In this document: in pieces, positions 16,899 through 26,709 of the stretch
Numbering within the stretch: the first letter of the stretch is position 1
Layout of the letters: every line of letters begins with the position of its first letter
Origin: Candidatus Nitrotoga sp. LAW
GTDB lineage: Bacteria; Pseudomonadota; Gammaproteobacteria; Burkholderiales; Gallionellaceae
Direction of reading: 5' to 3'
DNA: 64,000 bases
Assembly: GCA_003402315.1 (NCBI GenBank)
Contig: QFXI01000018.1
Coordinates: forward strand, 1 to 64,000
Made by a program: the position numbers and the translations under genes
Notes under the pieces: generated by a model
What the model was told of the DNA's origin: nothing
Seen by the model: the letters and a program-made list of their open reading frames with translations, nothing else
Database searches by the model: none

Positions 16899-17135
16899 AT
16901 GTCTAATATCGAACAACGCGTTAAAAAAATCGTTGCTGAACAACTTGGTGTAAACGAGACTGAGGTAAAGAATGAGTCCTCGTTTGTTAATGATCTGGGT
17001 GCAGATTCATTGGATACGGTTGAACTGGTAATGGCGCTGGAAGAAGAGTTCGAATGTGAAATCCCAGACGAAGACGCTGAAAAAATAACAACGGTGCAAC
17101 AAGCAATCGATTACGTTAACGACCATCCTAAGTAA
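16899..17135 (+). CDS. acpP: Acyl carrier protein
   Basis: 78 residues, acidic, the standard ACP. The phosphopantetheine attachment site is Ser37 in [11 protein letters not shown]. It carries growing acyl chains in fatty acid synthesis and supplies lipid A, phospholipid and lipoate pathways. The start [10 protein letters not shown] at 16899 is chosen over upstream in-frame codons because it matches the family and has a GGGAG ribosome site 7 bases before. fabF follows after 40 bases, the classic pairing. Confidence 0.97.
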   Translation: MSNIEQRVKKIVAEQLGVNETEVKNESSFVNDLGADSLDTVELVMALEEEFECEIPDEDAEKITTVQQAIDYVNDHPK

Positions 17136-17175
17136 TTCATCCTTTCGCTTTTCCCCTAAAATAACGGAGTTTGGT

Positions 17176-18414
17176 TTGGCAAAACGCAGAGTCGTCATTA
17201 CTGGCCTGGGTATTGTTTCGCCTGTTGGCACAGGAATTACCCAAGCATGGCAAAATATCGTTGATGGTAAATCAGGCATTACTCGCATCACCCGCTTTGA
17301 TGCCAGCTTGTTTTCATCGAAGATTGCTGGAGAAGTACAAGGGTTTGATGTAGACAAATTCCTCTCTGCCAAGGACGCCCGGCGTATGGATGTATTTATT
17401 CATTACGGCCTGGCGGCTGGTATGGAGGCAATTAAGGATGCCGGGATCGAGGTAACTGAACAAAACGCCGAACGCATTGGTGTCAATATTGGATCTGGTA
17501 TCGGCGGACTGCCGATGATTGAAAATAGTCATAACGACTATTTAGCGGCGGGGCCACGCAAGATTTCACCGTTCTTTATTCCAGGTACAATTATCAACAT
17601 GATTTCTGGCAATTTGTCCATCATGTATGGTTTTAAAGGACCTAATCTGTCCATGGTGACCGCCTGCTCCACAGCCACTCATTGCATAGGCGAATCTGCC
17701 CGGTTGATCGAATATGGTGATGCCGACATTATGATCGCGGGTGGTTCGGAAGGGTCAGTTTGCGCGCTTGCGTTAGGAGGATTTGCCTCTGCACGAGCGC
17801 TTTCCACCCGCAATGACGATCCTACTACCGCTAGCCGTCCATGGGACAAAGAACGCGATGGTTTTGTGATGGGAGAAGGTGCTGGGGTTTTAGTGCTGGA
17901 AGAATATGAACATGCCAAAACCCGCGGTGCGAAAATTTACGCAGAAGTAGCAGGTTACGGTATGAGTGCCGATGCATATCACATGACTGCGCCGCGCGAG
18001 GATGGCGAGGGTGCCGCGCGCTGTATGAGTAATGCCTTGCGCAATGCTGGCCTTAATGTGGACCAAGTGGATTATATTAATGCGCATGGCACGTCCACCC
18101 CGCTGGGAGACTTGGCTGAAACCATGGCAATGAAGCGCTGCCTGGGCGAACATGCGATGAAAGTCAAAGTTAGCTCCACCAAATCCATGACAGGGCATTT
18201 ACTGGGTGCTGCAGGTGGTGTAGAGGCTATATTTTCCGCGCTCGGCATTTATCATCAGATTGCCCCACCCACCATAAATATTTTCGAGCAGGATGAGGCT
18301 TGTGACATGGATTATGTGCCCAATATTGCGCGTAATATGACAATTAATGTCGCCATGTCCAATTCATTCGGCTTTGGCGGTACCAATGCTACTTTGGTGT
18401 TTCGTAAGGTTTAA
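17176..18414 (+). CDS. fabF: 3-oxoacyl-[ACP] synthase II
   Basis: 412 residues, full length. The thiolase-fold condensing enzyme has its catalytic triad visible: Cys in VTACSTATHCIG (about 162), His in NAHGTSTPLGD (about 303) and His in KSMTGHLLGAAGG (about 340). It elongates acyl-ACP with malonyl-ACP in type II fatty acid synthesis. The start appears to be TTG (17176, encoding MAKRRVVITG) preceded by GGAG; no ATG fits, so translation may be set low by the start codon. It is followed after 26 bases by pabC. Confidence 0.95.
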   Translation: MAKRRVVITGLGIVSPVGTGITQAWQNIVDGKSGITRITRFDASLFSSKIAGEVQGFDVDKFLSAKDARRMDVFIHYGLAAGMEAIKDAGIEVTEQNAERIGVNIGSGIGGLPMIENSHNDYLAAGPRKISPFFIPGTIINMISGNLSIMYGFKGPNLSMVTACSTATHCIGESARLIEYGDADIMIAGGSEGSVCALALGGFASARALSTRNDDPTTASRPWDKERDGFVMGEGAGVLVLEEYEHAKTRGAKIYAEVAGYGMSADAYHMTAPREDGEGAARCMSNALRNAGLNVDQVDYINAHGTSTPLGDLAETMAMKRCLGEHAMKVKVSSTKSMTGHLLGAAGGVEAIFSALGIYHQIAPPTINIFEQDEACDMDYVPNIARNMTINVAMSNSFGFGGTNATLVFRKV

Positions 18415-18440
18415 AACGCTTGCACGTCTCAAGGAGCTAC

Positions 18441-19253
18441 ATGCTGATCAATGGCGTGCCGGGAGATCAGGTTAGCGTTCATGACCGCGGCTTACTATAT
18501 GGAGATGGCATATTTCGCACGCTACGTGTGATCGGTGGGTGCATGCAGTGTTGGCCACGTCACTATCGCAAGCTACAACAAGATTGCGTTGCATTGCGCA
18601 TCATTTGTCCAGAAGAAGCGCTCCTATTTGAGGAATTACAGCGTTTGATTGAACAGCGGCCTGATGGTGTGGCCAAAATAACCATCACGCGTGGCGAACA
18701 AACAGCTCGTGGTTATGCTCCAATCGAAAATATGATTCCGACACGCATATTGAGCCTCACTCCTTCACTTGATTATCCAAGCAACAATTATTCGCGCGGT
18801 GTCAGGCTCCGGCTATGTGATTTACGCTTAGCCCATCAACCGAAACTGGCTGGCATTAAGCATCTTAATCGCTTAGAAAATGTTCTGGCGGCTGCAGAAT
18901 GGACTAACCCAGACATCGCAGAGGGCCTGTTGCTGGATATTTTTGACAATGTAATCGAAGGGGTACGCAGCAATCTGTTCATGGTACGGAACGGTGAATT
19001 GACTACGCCGAATTTATCAAACTGTGGCGTGGCCGGTATACAACGTGAACGCGTAATCGAGTGGGCTATCAAACATGGCGTACCGTGCTGGGTCAGACAG
19101 TTTGGACTGGCGGAATTGCTTGTTGCTGACGAAATATTTTTGGTGAATAGCGTGATCGGTTTATGGCCGGTGCATGAACTGTCAGGCCGTAATTGGAACC
19201 ATCACCCAATTTCCATGCAAGTGCAAAAATGGTTGAACCATGCGCACGATTAA
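18441..19253 (+). CDS. pabC: Aminodeoxychorismate lyase
   Basis: 270 residues, fold type IV PLP enzyme. DRGLLYGDGIFRTLRV near the start and the PLP lysine in AGIKHLNRLENVLAA (Lys140) are diagnostic. It splits 4-amino-4-deoxychorismate to 4-aminobenzoate and pyruvate for folate synthesis. The ATG at 18441 has an AAGGAG site 5 bases before it, better than the upstream in-frame TTG at 18420. The end overlaps mltG by 14 bases. A branched-chain aminotransferase is the related alternative, but the fabF-pabC-mltG order favours PabC. Confidence 0.92.
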   Translation: MLINGVPGDQVSVHDRGLLYGDGIFRTLRVIGGCMQCWPRHYRKLQQDCVALRIICPEEALLFEELQRLIEQRPDGVAKITITRGEQTARGYAPIENMIPTRILSLTPSLDYPSNNYSRGVRLRLCDLRLAHQPKLAGIKHLNRLENVLAAAEWTNPDIAEGLLLDIFDNVIEGVRSNLFMVRNGELTTPNLSNCGVAGIQRERVIEWAIKHGVPCWVRQFGLAELLVADEIFLVNSVIGLWPVHELSGRNWNHHPISMQVQKWLNHAHD

Positions 19254-20226
19254 GCGCTTGCTGCTCGTTGTATTGCTTTTGGCCGCGCTACTGGCGAGTA
19301 CTATTGGCTATTATGTTATTCGTCCGCTGACCTTTTCCAAGCTTCCCTTGGAGTTTTCCCTTGATCAGGGCAGCAGCTTGAAGGCTGCGGCGCGGCAGAT
19401 GCAGCAGGCTGGCGTGTTACCCAACGATTGGATGTTTGTTTGGTTGGCGCGTATGCTGGGCAAATCTGCACAGATACAGGCTGGCAACTATGAGCTGGAA
19501 ACTACGGTTACGATGTTGGAATTGTTAGCTATCGTGACAGATGGGCAGGCCGCCCAAAGTGAATTCAGCATAATTGAAGGTTGGACATTCAACCAATTCC
19601 GCGCAGCATTGAATACCAATCCAGCCATTCGGCATGACAGCGCAAGCCTGTCTGAAGCGGAGATTCTGCGACGTATTGGAGCAACGGAGGTGTATGCGGA
19701 AGGGCAATTTTTTCCTGACACCTATTATTTCGTCAAAGGCACAAGTGACCTAGCCTTGCTTAAACGTGCCTACAAGACTATGCAAATACACCTGCAGGAA
19801 AGTTGGCAAGAACGTACGCCTGACCTGCCTCTTAAGTCGGCCTATGAAGCGTTGATTCTGGCCTCCATCGTGGAAAAAGAAACGGGGCAGGCAAGTGATC
19901 GCGGCATGATAGCGGCCGTATTTGTTAACCGTCTGCGCAAGGGCATGCTGCTGCAAACTGATCCAACCGTAATTTATGGGTTAGGAGATAATTTTGACGG
20001 CAATTTGCGCAAGCGAGATTTGCTAACCGATACGCTGTACAACACCTATACCCGCATAGGTTTACCACCCAGTCCGATTGCACTGCCAGGATTAGCCTCG
20101 ATACAGGCGACTCTCCATCCGGCTGCGACCGATGCCCTGTACTTCGTGGCGCGTGGGAATGGCAGTTCGCAATTTTCAAATACATTAAATGAACACAACA
20201 ATGCAGTGAATCGTTATCAAAAATAA
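19240..20226 (+). CDS. mltG: Endolytic murein transglycosylase
   Basis: 328 residues. One N-terminal membrane helix (LLLVVLLLAALLASTIGYYVI), a LysM-like subdomain, then the YceG catalytic region with ILASIVEKETGQASDRGMI (catalytic Glu about 212) and RLRKGMLLQTDPTVIYGLG, ending PLSP-type GLPPSPIALPGLASIQA. It cleaves nascent peptidoglycan strands and so sets glycan length at the inner membrane. The usual downstream genes tmk and holB are absent; ccmA follows after 158 bases. Confidence 0.93.
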   Translation: MRTIKRLLLVVLLLAALLASTIGYYVIRPLTFSKLPLEFSLDQGSSLKAAARQMQQAGVLPNDWMFVWLARMLGKSAQIQAGNYELETTVTMLELLAIVTDGQAAQSEFSIIEGWTFNQFRAALNTNPAIRHDSASLSEAEILRRIGATEVYAEGQFFPDTYYFVKGTSDLALLKRAYKTMQIHLQESWQERTPDLPLKSAYEALILASIVEKETGQASDRGMIAAVFVNRLRKGMLLQTDPTVIYGLGDNFDGNLRKRDLLTDTLYNTYTRIGLPPSPIALPGLASIQATLHPAATDALYFVARGNGSSQFSNTLNEHNNAVNRYQK

Positions 20227-20384
20227 TTGCGTGGTTAACATGCTTTTTCTAATCCATACTTTCTCCGCGAATCTAACTTTCTCTATATCGTAGTGGCAAA
20301 CACATTCATTTTTTGGCTAACATACGTTGGTGCAATCGTATACAATTCTGCGCTATTTTATAGCGCGCAAAAACTGACCACGTA

Positions 20385-20999
20385 ATGCTGGAAATTAGCA
20401 ATCTTGCTTGTAGTCGCGGAGATCATCTGCTATTTTCTGACCTAAATTTTTCTCTGTCAGCTGGCGACTTGCTACAGGTACAAGGTGCCAATGGCAGCGG
20501 CAAGACCAGCCTACTGCGTACGTTATGCGGCTTTATGATGCCTGCCACGGGCGAGATTCGTTGGTGCGGACAGAATATCCGTGAGCTGGGCGATGCATTT
20601 TATGCAGAAATGGTTTATCTTGGCCATTTGAATGCCATCAAAGACGAATTGAATGCGCTGGAAAACTTGCGCATTAGCGCAGGACTGGCTGGCTGCAAGG
20701 TGGATGACAAACAGGTAATTGCGGCCTTACGTCGTATGGGTTTACGCGGCCGGGAAACTTTGCCGGTCAAGGTGCTGTCTCAAGGGCAACGTCGGCGTGT
20801 GGCATTGACGCGCTTGTTGCTTAGCAATGCCCCTTTATGGATACTGGATGAACCACTCACTGCACTGGACGTGGGCGCGGTTGGGCTAATGCAGGAATTG
20901 ATTGGCGAGCATCTGTTGAATAATGGCATGGTGATTTACACTACCCATCAGCCATTGGAAGTAGCAGGGGTTGCAACACGATGGCTTGCGCTGTCATGA
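20385..20999 (+). CDS. ccmA: Cytochrome c biogenesis ABC transporter, ATP-binding subunit
   Basis: 204 residues. ABC ATPase with Walker A GANGSGKTSLLRTL (about residues 35-48), signature VLSQGQRRRVALTRLL and Walker B PLWILDEPLTALD. With CcmB it powers release of haem-loaded CcmE from CcmC in system I cytochrome c maturation. It is first in ccmABCD; its stop overlaps the ccmB start (ATGA), so the two are translationally coupled. Confidence 0.95.
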   Translation: MLEISNLACSRGDHLLFSDLNFSLSAGDLLQVQGANGSGKTSLLRTLCGFMMPATGEIRWCGQNIRELGDAFYAEMVYLGHLNAIKDELNALENLRISAGLAGCKVDDKQVIAALRRMGLRGRETLPVKVLSQGQRRRVALTRLLLSNAPLWILDEPLTALDVGAVGLMQELIGEHLLNNGMVIYTTHQPLEVAGVATRWLALS

Positions 21000-21679
21000 A
21001 TAAGTTGTCACTACTTGGTTTGTTGAGCCTGGTGATTCGCCGCGATCTGGTGCTAGCCATGCGTCGCCGCGCCGATGTGCTGACTACACTGATTTTTTTC
21101 GTCATTGTGGTCAGCCTGTTTCCCTTAGGTGTGGGTCCCGAAATGGACATGCTGCGCAAAATGGCTCCTGGCGTGGTTTGGGTAGCGGCTTTGTTGGCTT
21201 CAATGCTATCACTGGGGCGCATGTTCTCGGCGGATTATCTGGACGGTACTCTGGAGCAGATGATGCTGGTACCGCAGTCGCTGTCGGCACTCGTGTTAGC
21301 TAAGATTTTGGCGCACTGGATGGTCTCCGGTTTGCCGTTGGTGATTATGGCCCCGGTGCTGGGCTTGCAGTTTGATATGCCGGCACAGGCATTATGGGTA
21401 TTGATCGCTGCCCTGCTGCTTGGCACACCGATACTCAGCATGATAGGTGCGGTCGGTGCTGCACTGACACTGGGATTGCGCGGCGGCGGGGCGTTGGTGT
21501 CGCTACTGGTATTACCATTATGCATCCCAGTATTGGTTTTTGGAGCAGGCGCAGTAGAAGCCATTGTAAGTGGCACAAGTGTGGGTTCTCACTTATCGTT
21601 GCTAGGCGCGCTACTAGTAATGGCATTGGTATTTACACCATGGGTTACGGCCCTTGCTCTGCGTATTTCGATGGAATAA
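20996..21679 (+). CDS. ccmB: Haem exporter/cytochrome c biogenesis permease CcmB
   Basis: 227 residues with six membrane segments, among them LTTLIFFVIVVSLFPLGVG and ALVSLLVLPLCIPVLVFG. It keeps the CcmB FSADYLDGTLEQMML motif near residue 75. It forms the membrane part of the CcmAB transporter. The start MNKLSLLGLL at 20996 overlaps the ccmA stop by 4 bases; a GTG/TTG reading five codons earlier is less likely. Confidence 0.93.
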   Translation: MNKLSLLGLLSLVIRRDLVLAMRRRADVLTTLIFFVIVVSLFPLGVGPEMDMLRKMAPGVVWVAALLASMLSLGRMFSADYLDGTLEQMMLVPQSLSALVLAKILAHWMVSGLPLVIMAPVLGLQFDMPAQALWVLIAALLLGTPILSMIGAVGAALTLGLRGGGALVSLLVLPLCIPVLVFGAGAVEAIVSGTSVGSHLSLLGALLVMALVFTPWVTALALRISME

Positions 21680-21710
21680 AACACATTGTGTATTTTTAAT
21701 TGAGTAGATA

Positions 21711-22448
21711 TTGGCTATAAACTGGTTTAAATATTCCTCGCCGAGCACCTTTTATGGGGTGGCCGGCAAAATGGTGCCGTGGTTCGCATGGTCGGCCACA
21801 ATCCTGTTTGTCGCCGGTCTTTATATTAGTTTTTTTGTGGCGCCGACTGATGTCCAACAAAGCGAAGCTTACCGCATCATGTTTATACATGTACCGGCTT
21901 CCATCCTGTCCATGTTTATCTACCTGGTCATGGCGGGTTATGCCGCGCTAGGGCTGATTTTCAATACACGCTTGTCTTCCATGATGGCTTCTGCGCTGGC
22001 ACCTACGGGCGCGCTTCTTGCCTTTCTTTCGCTATGGACTGGCGCGTTGTGGGGCAAACCGATGTGGGGTGCATGGTGGGTATGGGATGCGCGACTGACT
22101 TCCGAACTCATCTTACTATTCCTTTATCTTGGTTTTATCGCTTTACATGCCTCGATTGATGATCCGCGTCGTGCCGACCGTGCCAGCGCATTACTCGCCA
22201 TAATAGGCTCTGTCAATGTCCCTATCATCTATTTTTCAGTGCAATGGTGGAATACTCTGCACCAAGGAGCTTCAGTCAAATTCACCGGCACCAGCATGCA
22301 CGTGGCTATGCAACAAGGCATGTACACTATGATGCTGGCAGTCTGGTCATATGCCATTGCAGTTTCTTTACTGCGTGTGCGTTGTATTATTTTAGAGCGT
22401 GAATGCAAGGCCCAGTGGGTATCTGAGCTCGCGGAGGTTAGGCAATGA
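21711..22448 (+). CDS. ccmC: Haem handling protein CcmC
   Basis: 245 residues with six membrane segments. It carries the tryptophan-rich WWD-type segment WGAWWVWDARLTSELILLFLYLG and conserved periplasmic histidines (VPASI context and WWNTLHQGAS). It loads haem onto CcmE. The start is read as TTG at 21711 (encoding MAINWFKYSSP), matching the usual N-terminus; the ribosome site is weak. It overlaps ccmD by ATGA at 22445-22448. Confidence 0.92.
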   Translation: MAINWFKYSSPSTFYGVAGKMVPWFAWSATILFVAGLYISFFVAPTDVQQSEAYRIMFIHVPASILSMFIYLVMAGYAALGLIFNTRLSSMMASALAPTGALLAFLSLWTGALWGKPMWGAWWVWDARLTSELILLFLYLGFIALHASIDDPRRADRASALLAIIGSVNVPIIYFSVQWWNTLHQGASVKFTGTSMHVAMQQGMYTMMLAVWSYAIAVSLLRVRCIILERECKAQWVSELAEVRQ

Positions 22449-22615
22449 ACTGGGGTGAATTTTTTGCCATGAATGGCTACGCCTGGTATATATGGGGCTC
22501 ATACGGAATGGCACTGCTAATATTTATTATTGAAATTGTAATGGTGCGCCACAGAAAAATGCTTACCTTGCAGCAACTACACCTAATGCGCAATGCAGAA
22601 GATGACATGACATAA
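22445..22615 (+). CDS. ccmD: Haem exporter protein CcmD (small gene)
   Basis: 56 residues, easily missed. It begins MNWGEFFAMNGYAWYIWGSYG, has one membrane helix (MALLIFIIEIVMV) and a charged cytoplasmic tail RHRKMLTLQQL, the standard CcmD plan. CcmD stabilises the CcmABC-CcmE complex. The start overlaps the ccmC stop by 4 bases, so it is certainly co-translated. It ends at TAA 22613-22615. Confidence 0.92.
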   Translation: MNWGEFFAMNGYAWYIWGSYGMALLIFIIEIVMVRHRKMLTLQQLHLMRNAEDDMT

Positions 22616-22857
22616 CATAATGCTTCAAGGACAAGTTTGCCCAATATCCTGATCGCCTTATCAATTCATGCGACGATCACGAAAATTCTTTCAAGTGGAC
22701 AAGAAATGCTTGTCTATGCGACATAGCATGGAATATTCATACATCTGATGGAACAAAACTTTACCAAATAAACTCGAAGCAATCGGAGCTGTGTCGACTC
22801 ATAAGCATTTCATAAGACATTTAGATTCAAATAATACTGATATTGGAAAAAAATAAC

Positions 22858-23334
22858 ATGAAACCGCGTCAAAGAAAATTTGTATATATAATTTTTGCAC
22901 TTGTTGCTTTGGGTACCGCCATAGGTTTGGTGCTATATGCACTAAACGATAATATTAGCTTGTACTTTACCCCGACCCAAGTTCTTAACAAAGAAGCGCC
23001 ACACGGGCGTGGCTTCCGGATGGGCGGATTGGTAGTTATGGACAGCGTCAAGCGTCAAAGCGACGGCTTGACAGTGCATTTCAGCATAACCGATACCGCT
23101 AAGAGTATGCCGGTTGTGTACAAAGGTTTTTTGCCCGATCTTTTCAAAGAAGGAAAAGGAGTAGTGGTACATGGCAAGCTTGAAGCTGGGAACGTGTTCC
23201 GTGCGGATGAAGTGTTAGCCAAGCATGATGAAAACTACATAGCCCCGGAAGCCGCATATGCTATGAAGCAAGCTGCTAAAGGACAATCTGCAGTAAATGC
23301 AGCGCCATCCGTTAATGCACCTGCTACAAAATAA
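22858..23334 (+). CDS. ccmE: Cytochrome c-type biogenesis haem chaperone CcmE
   Basis: 158 residues. An N-terminal membrane anchor (KFVYIIFALVALGTAIGLVLYAL) is followed by an OB-fold periplasmic domain. The covalent haem-binding His123 and Tyr127 lie in KHDENY; LPDLFKEGKGVVVHG is conserved. It passes haem from CcmC to CcmF. The start MKPRQRKFV at 22858 is preferred over ATG-like codons upstream. It is 242 bases after ccmD with nothing recognisable between, and the usual ccmF, ccmG and ccmH do not follow. Confidence 0.94.
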   Translation: MKPRQRKFVYIIFALVALGTAIGLVLYALNDNISLYFTPTQVLNKEAPHGRGFRMGGLVVMDSVKRQSDGLTVHFSITDTAKSMPVVYKGFLPDLFKEGKGVVVHGKLEAGNVFRADEVLAKHDENYIAPEAAYAMKQAAKGQSAVNAAPSVNAPATK

Positions 23335-23608
23335 TCCAAAATCTATCGCCTGATGCTCAAAAAATCCCAATTTTTTTAGGAGACTTTAGAAATTTAGTGA
23401 CCGGCCAATATCAAGGCGCGGAAAAATTTCAATAATTGCCCCGGTTAGGTTATATGCGACGACAGGAGGCAACGTAGTGTCAGCACAACCGTCGTGTTAA
23501 CTGTAATGGGATTGTAAACGATGAGGGCAGACTCAAAAATTCGAGTATCACCCCGAACAAAAAGACGGGGCATATTTACTCCCGTCGTAACGCACTTTTT
23601 TGTGATCA

Positions 23609-24361
23609 CTACGTGGTGGGATTGGACGTTTTCTTTCGAAAACCGAGCAGCCACAGCACATAGCCAGATAGGGCATAGCACAAAAACAGCAGAAACAACA
23701 CTCCGGGCGGATAGCTGGAAATCAGTATAAAAAATAACGCAACCAAAATAATTACGATAAACGGCACGCTCTTGCGCATATTAAAATCTTTAAAGCTGTA
23801 GAAGCGTACATTGCTCACCATACTCAAACCAGCAAACACCGTAAGAGTGATGGCATACCAACGTACCTCTTGACCGCTAAAGTGATTATCCAGCATCACC
23901 CAAACGAAACCTGCAATTACTGCGGCCGCCGCCGGGCTAGGCAGACCTTGAAAAAATCGCTTATCTACCACTTCAATATTAGCGTTGAAACGTGCCAGTC
24001 GTAACGCTGTGCCAGCGCAATAAATAAAGGCTGCAAACCAACCCAATTTACCTAAATCCTTGAACGCCCATTCATACATCAGCAAAGAGGGCGCCACACC
24101 GAACGACACCATGTCAGACAAGCTATCATATTCCGCCCCAAATTCGCTTTGGGTGCGGGTCAGCCGAGCCACGCGGCCATCCAAACCATCTAACACCATA
24201 GCAATAAAAATTGCTACGGCAGCAAACTCGAACTTACCATTCATTGCCTGCACGATGGCGTAAAAACCGGCAAACAGCGCGCCTGTAGTCAACAAATTGG
24301 GCAGCAGATAAATACTGCGCCTGCGCAGATCCATCGGTTTTGTATCAGTCAAATCAGACAT
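23609..24361 (-). CDS. pssA: CDP-diacylglycerol-serine O-phosphatidyltransferase
   Basis: 250 residues, integral membrane. The CDP-alcohol phosphotransferase signature is complete: DGLDGRVAR, then GAEYDSLSD, with the spaced Asp residues that hold the metal. It makes phosphatidylserine, the substrate of the adjacent Psd. It is the last gene of the ilvBHC-psd-pssA run, a common order in betaproteobacteria. The 274 bases after its stop, towards ccmE, hold no gene. Confidence 0.95.
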   Translation of the reverse strand: MSDLTDTKPMDLRRRSIYLLPNLLTTGALFAGFYAIVQAMNGKFEFAAVAIFIAMVLDGLDGRVARLTRTQSEFGAEYDSLSDMVSFGVAPSLLMYEWAFKDLGKLGWFAAFIYCAGTALRLARFNANIEVVDKRFFQGLPSPAAAAVIAGFVWVMLDNHFSGQEVRWYAITLTVFAGLSMVSNVRFYSFKDFNMRKSVPFIVIILVALFFILISSYPPGVLFLLFLCYALSGYVLWLLGFRKKTSNPTT

Positions 24362-24391
24362 GATTTTGAAAGCTTTTCATCGTATCGGCCT

Positions 24392-25042
24392 TTAGCCCTT
24401 AGCCAAAACCGCCAGTATCGTAGTTGTTGCACATACTTTATCACCAATAGACACTTTTACAGCAGCCGTCAATGGTAAATACACATCCACGCGTGAGCCG
24501 AAGCGGATAAAGCCATATCGCTGACCACGTGTCAAAACACTGCCTTCTTGCACATAACACAAAATACGGCGTGCGATCAGCCCAGCCACCTGCACACTGG
24601 TTACATCTTGCCCATCAGCCCTTTTAATCCATATGGCATTTCGCTCATTTTCCAACGAAGCCTTAGCCAAATCAGCATTTACGAATTTGCCAGGAAAATA
24701 TTGAACGCGTTTTACCAAGCCATCTATGGGGCTACGATTGGAATGCACATTAAATACATTCATAAACACGCTGATCTTAATGGCGTCGCGCTGTACATAG
24801 GGATCCTGCGTGCGCTCCACTGCCACAATACGGCCATCAGCAGGGGATAACACTGCATCTGCATCCTGTGGAATTGCACGCGGTGGATCGCGGAAAAATT
24901 GCAGCACAAACAACGCCGCCAACCAAAACAGTAGGGACCACACCCCACCACAAAAATATGATACCAAACTAGCTATGGATACGGCGATAGCCAAAAATGG
25001 CCATCCCTCGCGTGCAATGATTGGGTGGGGATAATTAGACAT
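24392..25042 (-). CDS. psd: Phosphatidylserine decarboxylase (short type)
   Basis: 216 residues. One or two N-terminal membrane segments, [10 protein letters not shown] near residue 68, [11 protein letters not shown], and the self-cleavage site [11 protein letters not shown] near residue 182, where Ser becomes the pyruvoyl group. It makes phosphatidylethanolamine from phosphatidylserine. The short, A-type enzyme of this length is typical of the ilvC-linked betaproteobacterial locus. It lies 30 bases before pssA and about 120 bases after ilvC. Confidence 0.94.
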   Translation of the reverse strand: MSNYPHPIIAREGWPFLAIAVSIASLVSYFCGGVWSLLFWLAALFVLQFFRDPPRAIPQDADAVLSPADGRIVAVERTQDPYVQRDAIKISVFMNVFNVHSNRSPIDGLVKRVQYFPGKFVNADLAKASLENERNAIWIKRADGQDVTSVQVAGLIARRILCYVQEGSVLTRGQRYGFIRFGSRVDVYLPLTAAVKVSIGDKVCATTTILAVLAKG

Positions 25043-25165
25043 TAGGAAGGAACAACGAAGATTGGATTTTTAGAAACAAGAATTGAAGAACAAGAACCAT
25101 GAAACTCAGGATTGAGAGCGATCCAGCACTCACTATTCAAACTCTCAATCCCAACTCCAAAATTC

Positions 25166-26209
<1,044 letters not shown>

Positions 26210-26217
26210 TTAAAAAA

Positions 26218-26709
26218 TTAAAGTTTTAAAATGCGATCGCCACGCCCGATGCCGGACGCACCGGTACGCACAGTTTCCAGAATCAGGCTGCGGTCTATGG
26301 CTTGCAAGAAGCTTTCAAGCTTGTGGCCGGTGCCGGTTAATTCAATGGTGTAAGTTTTGTCAGATACATCGATAATGCATCCACGAAAAATATCTGTCAT
26401 GCGCTTCATCTCCTCACGCACCGCACCCACCGCACGCACTTTCACCAACATTAACTCACGCTCCAGATGTTCACCTTCGCTCAGATCCATCACCGCAACT
26501 ACCTCAATCAGCTTGTTGAGCTGCTTGTAAATTTGCTCAATCACTTCGTCAGAACCACTGGTTACTATAGTCATGCGCGACAGAGTGGCATCTTCTGTGG
26601 GCGCCACAGTAAGTGACTCTATGTTGTAACCGCGCGCTGAAAACAACCCGGAAACACGCGACAAGGCGCCCGCCTCATTTTCCATCAATAAGGAAATAAT
26701 ATGCCGCAT
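26218..26709 (-). CDS. ilvH: Acetolactate synthase, regulatory (small) subunit
   Basis: 163 residues. N-terminal ACT domain (ISLLMENEAGALSRVSGLFSARGYNIESL), which binds valine for feedback control, and a C-terminal ACT-like domain. It partners the large subunit next to it. It starts at 26709, where the upstream ilvB stop also ends, so the two overlap by one base. Confidence 0.96.
   Translation of the reverse strand: MRHIISLLMENEAGALSRVSGLFSARGYNIESLTVAPTEDATLSRMTIVTSGSDEVIEQIYKQLNKLIEVVAVMDLSEGEHLERELMLVKVRAVGAVREEMKRMTDIFRGCIIDVSDKTYTIELTGTGHKLESFLQAIDRSLILETVRTGASGIGRGDRILKL

Noticed and set aside
23551-23570. CCCCG / CGGGG hairpin between ccmE and pssA considered as a terminator
   Set aside because: Stem of only 5 bp with a 10-base loop and no T-run.
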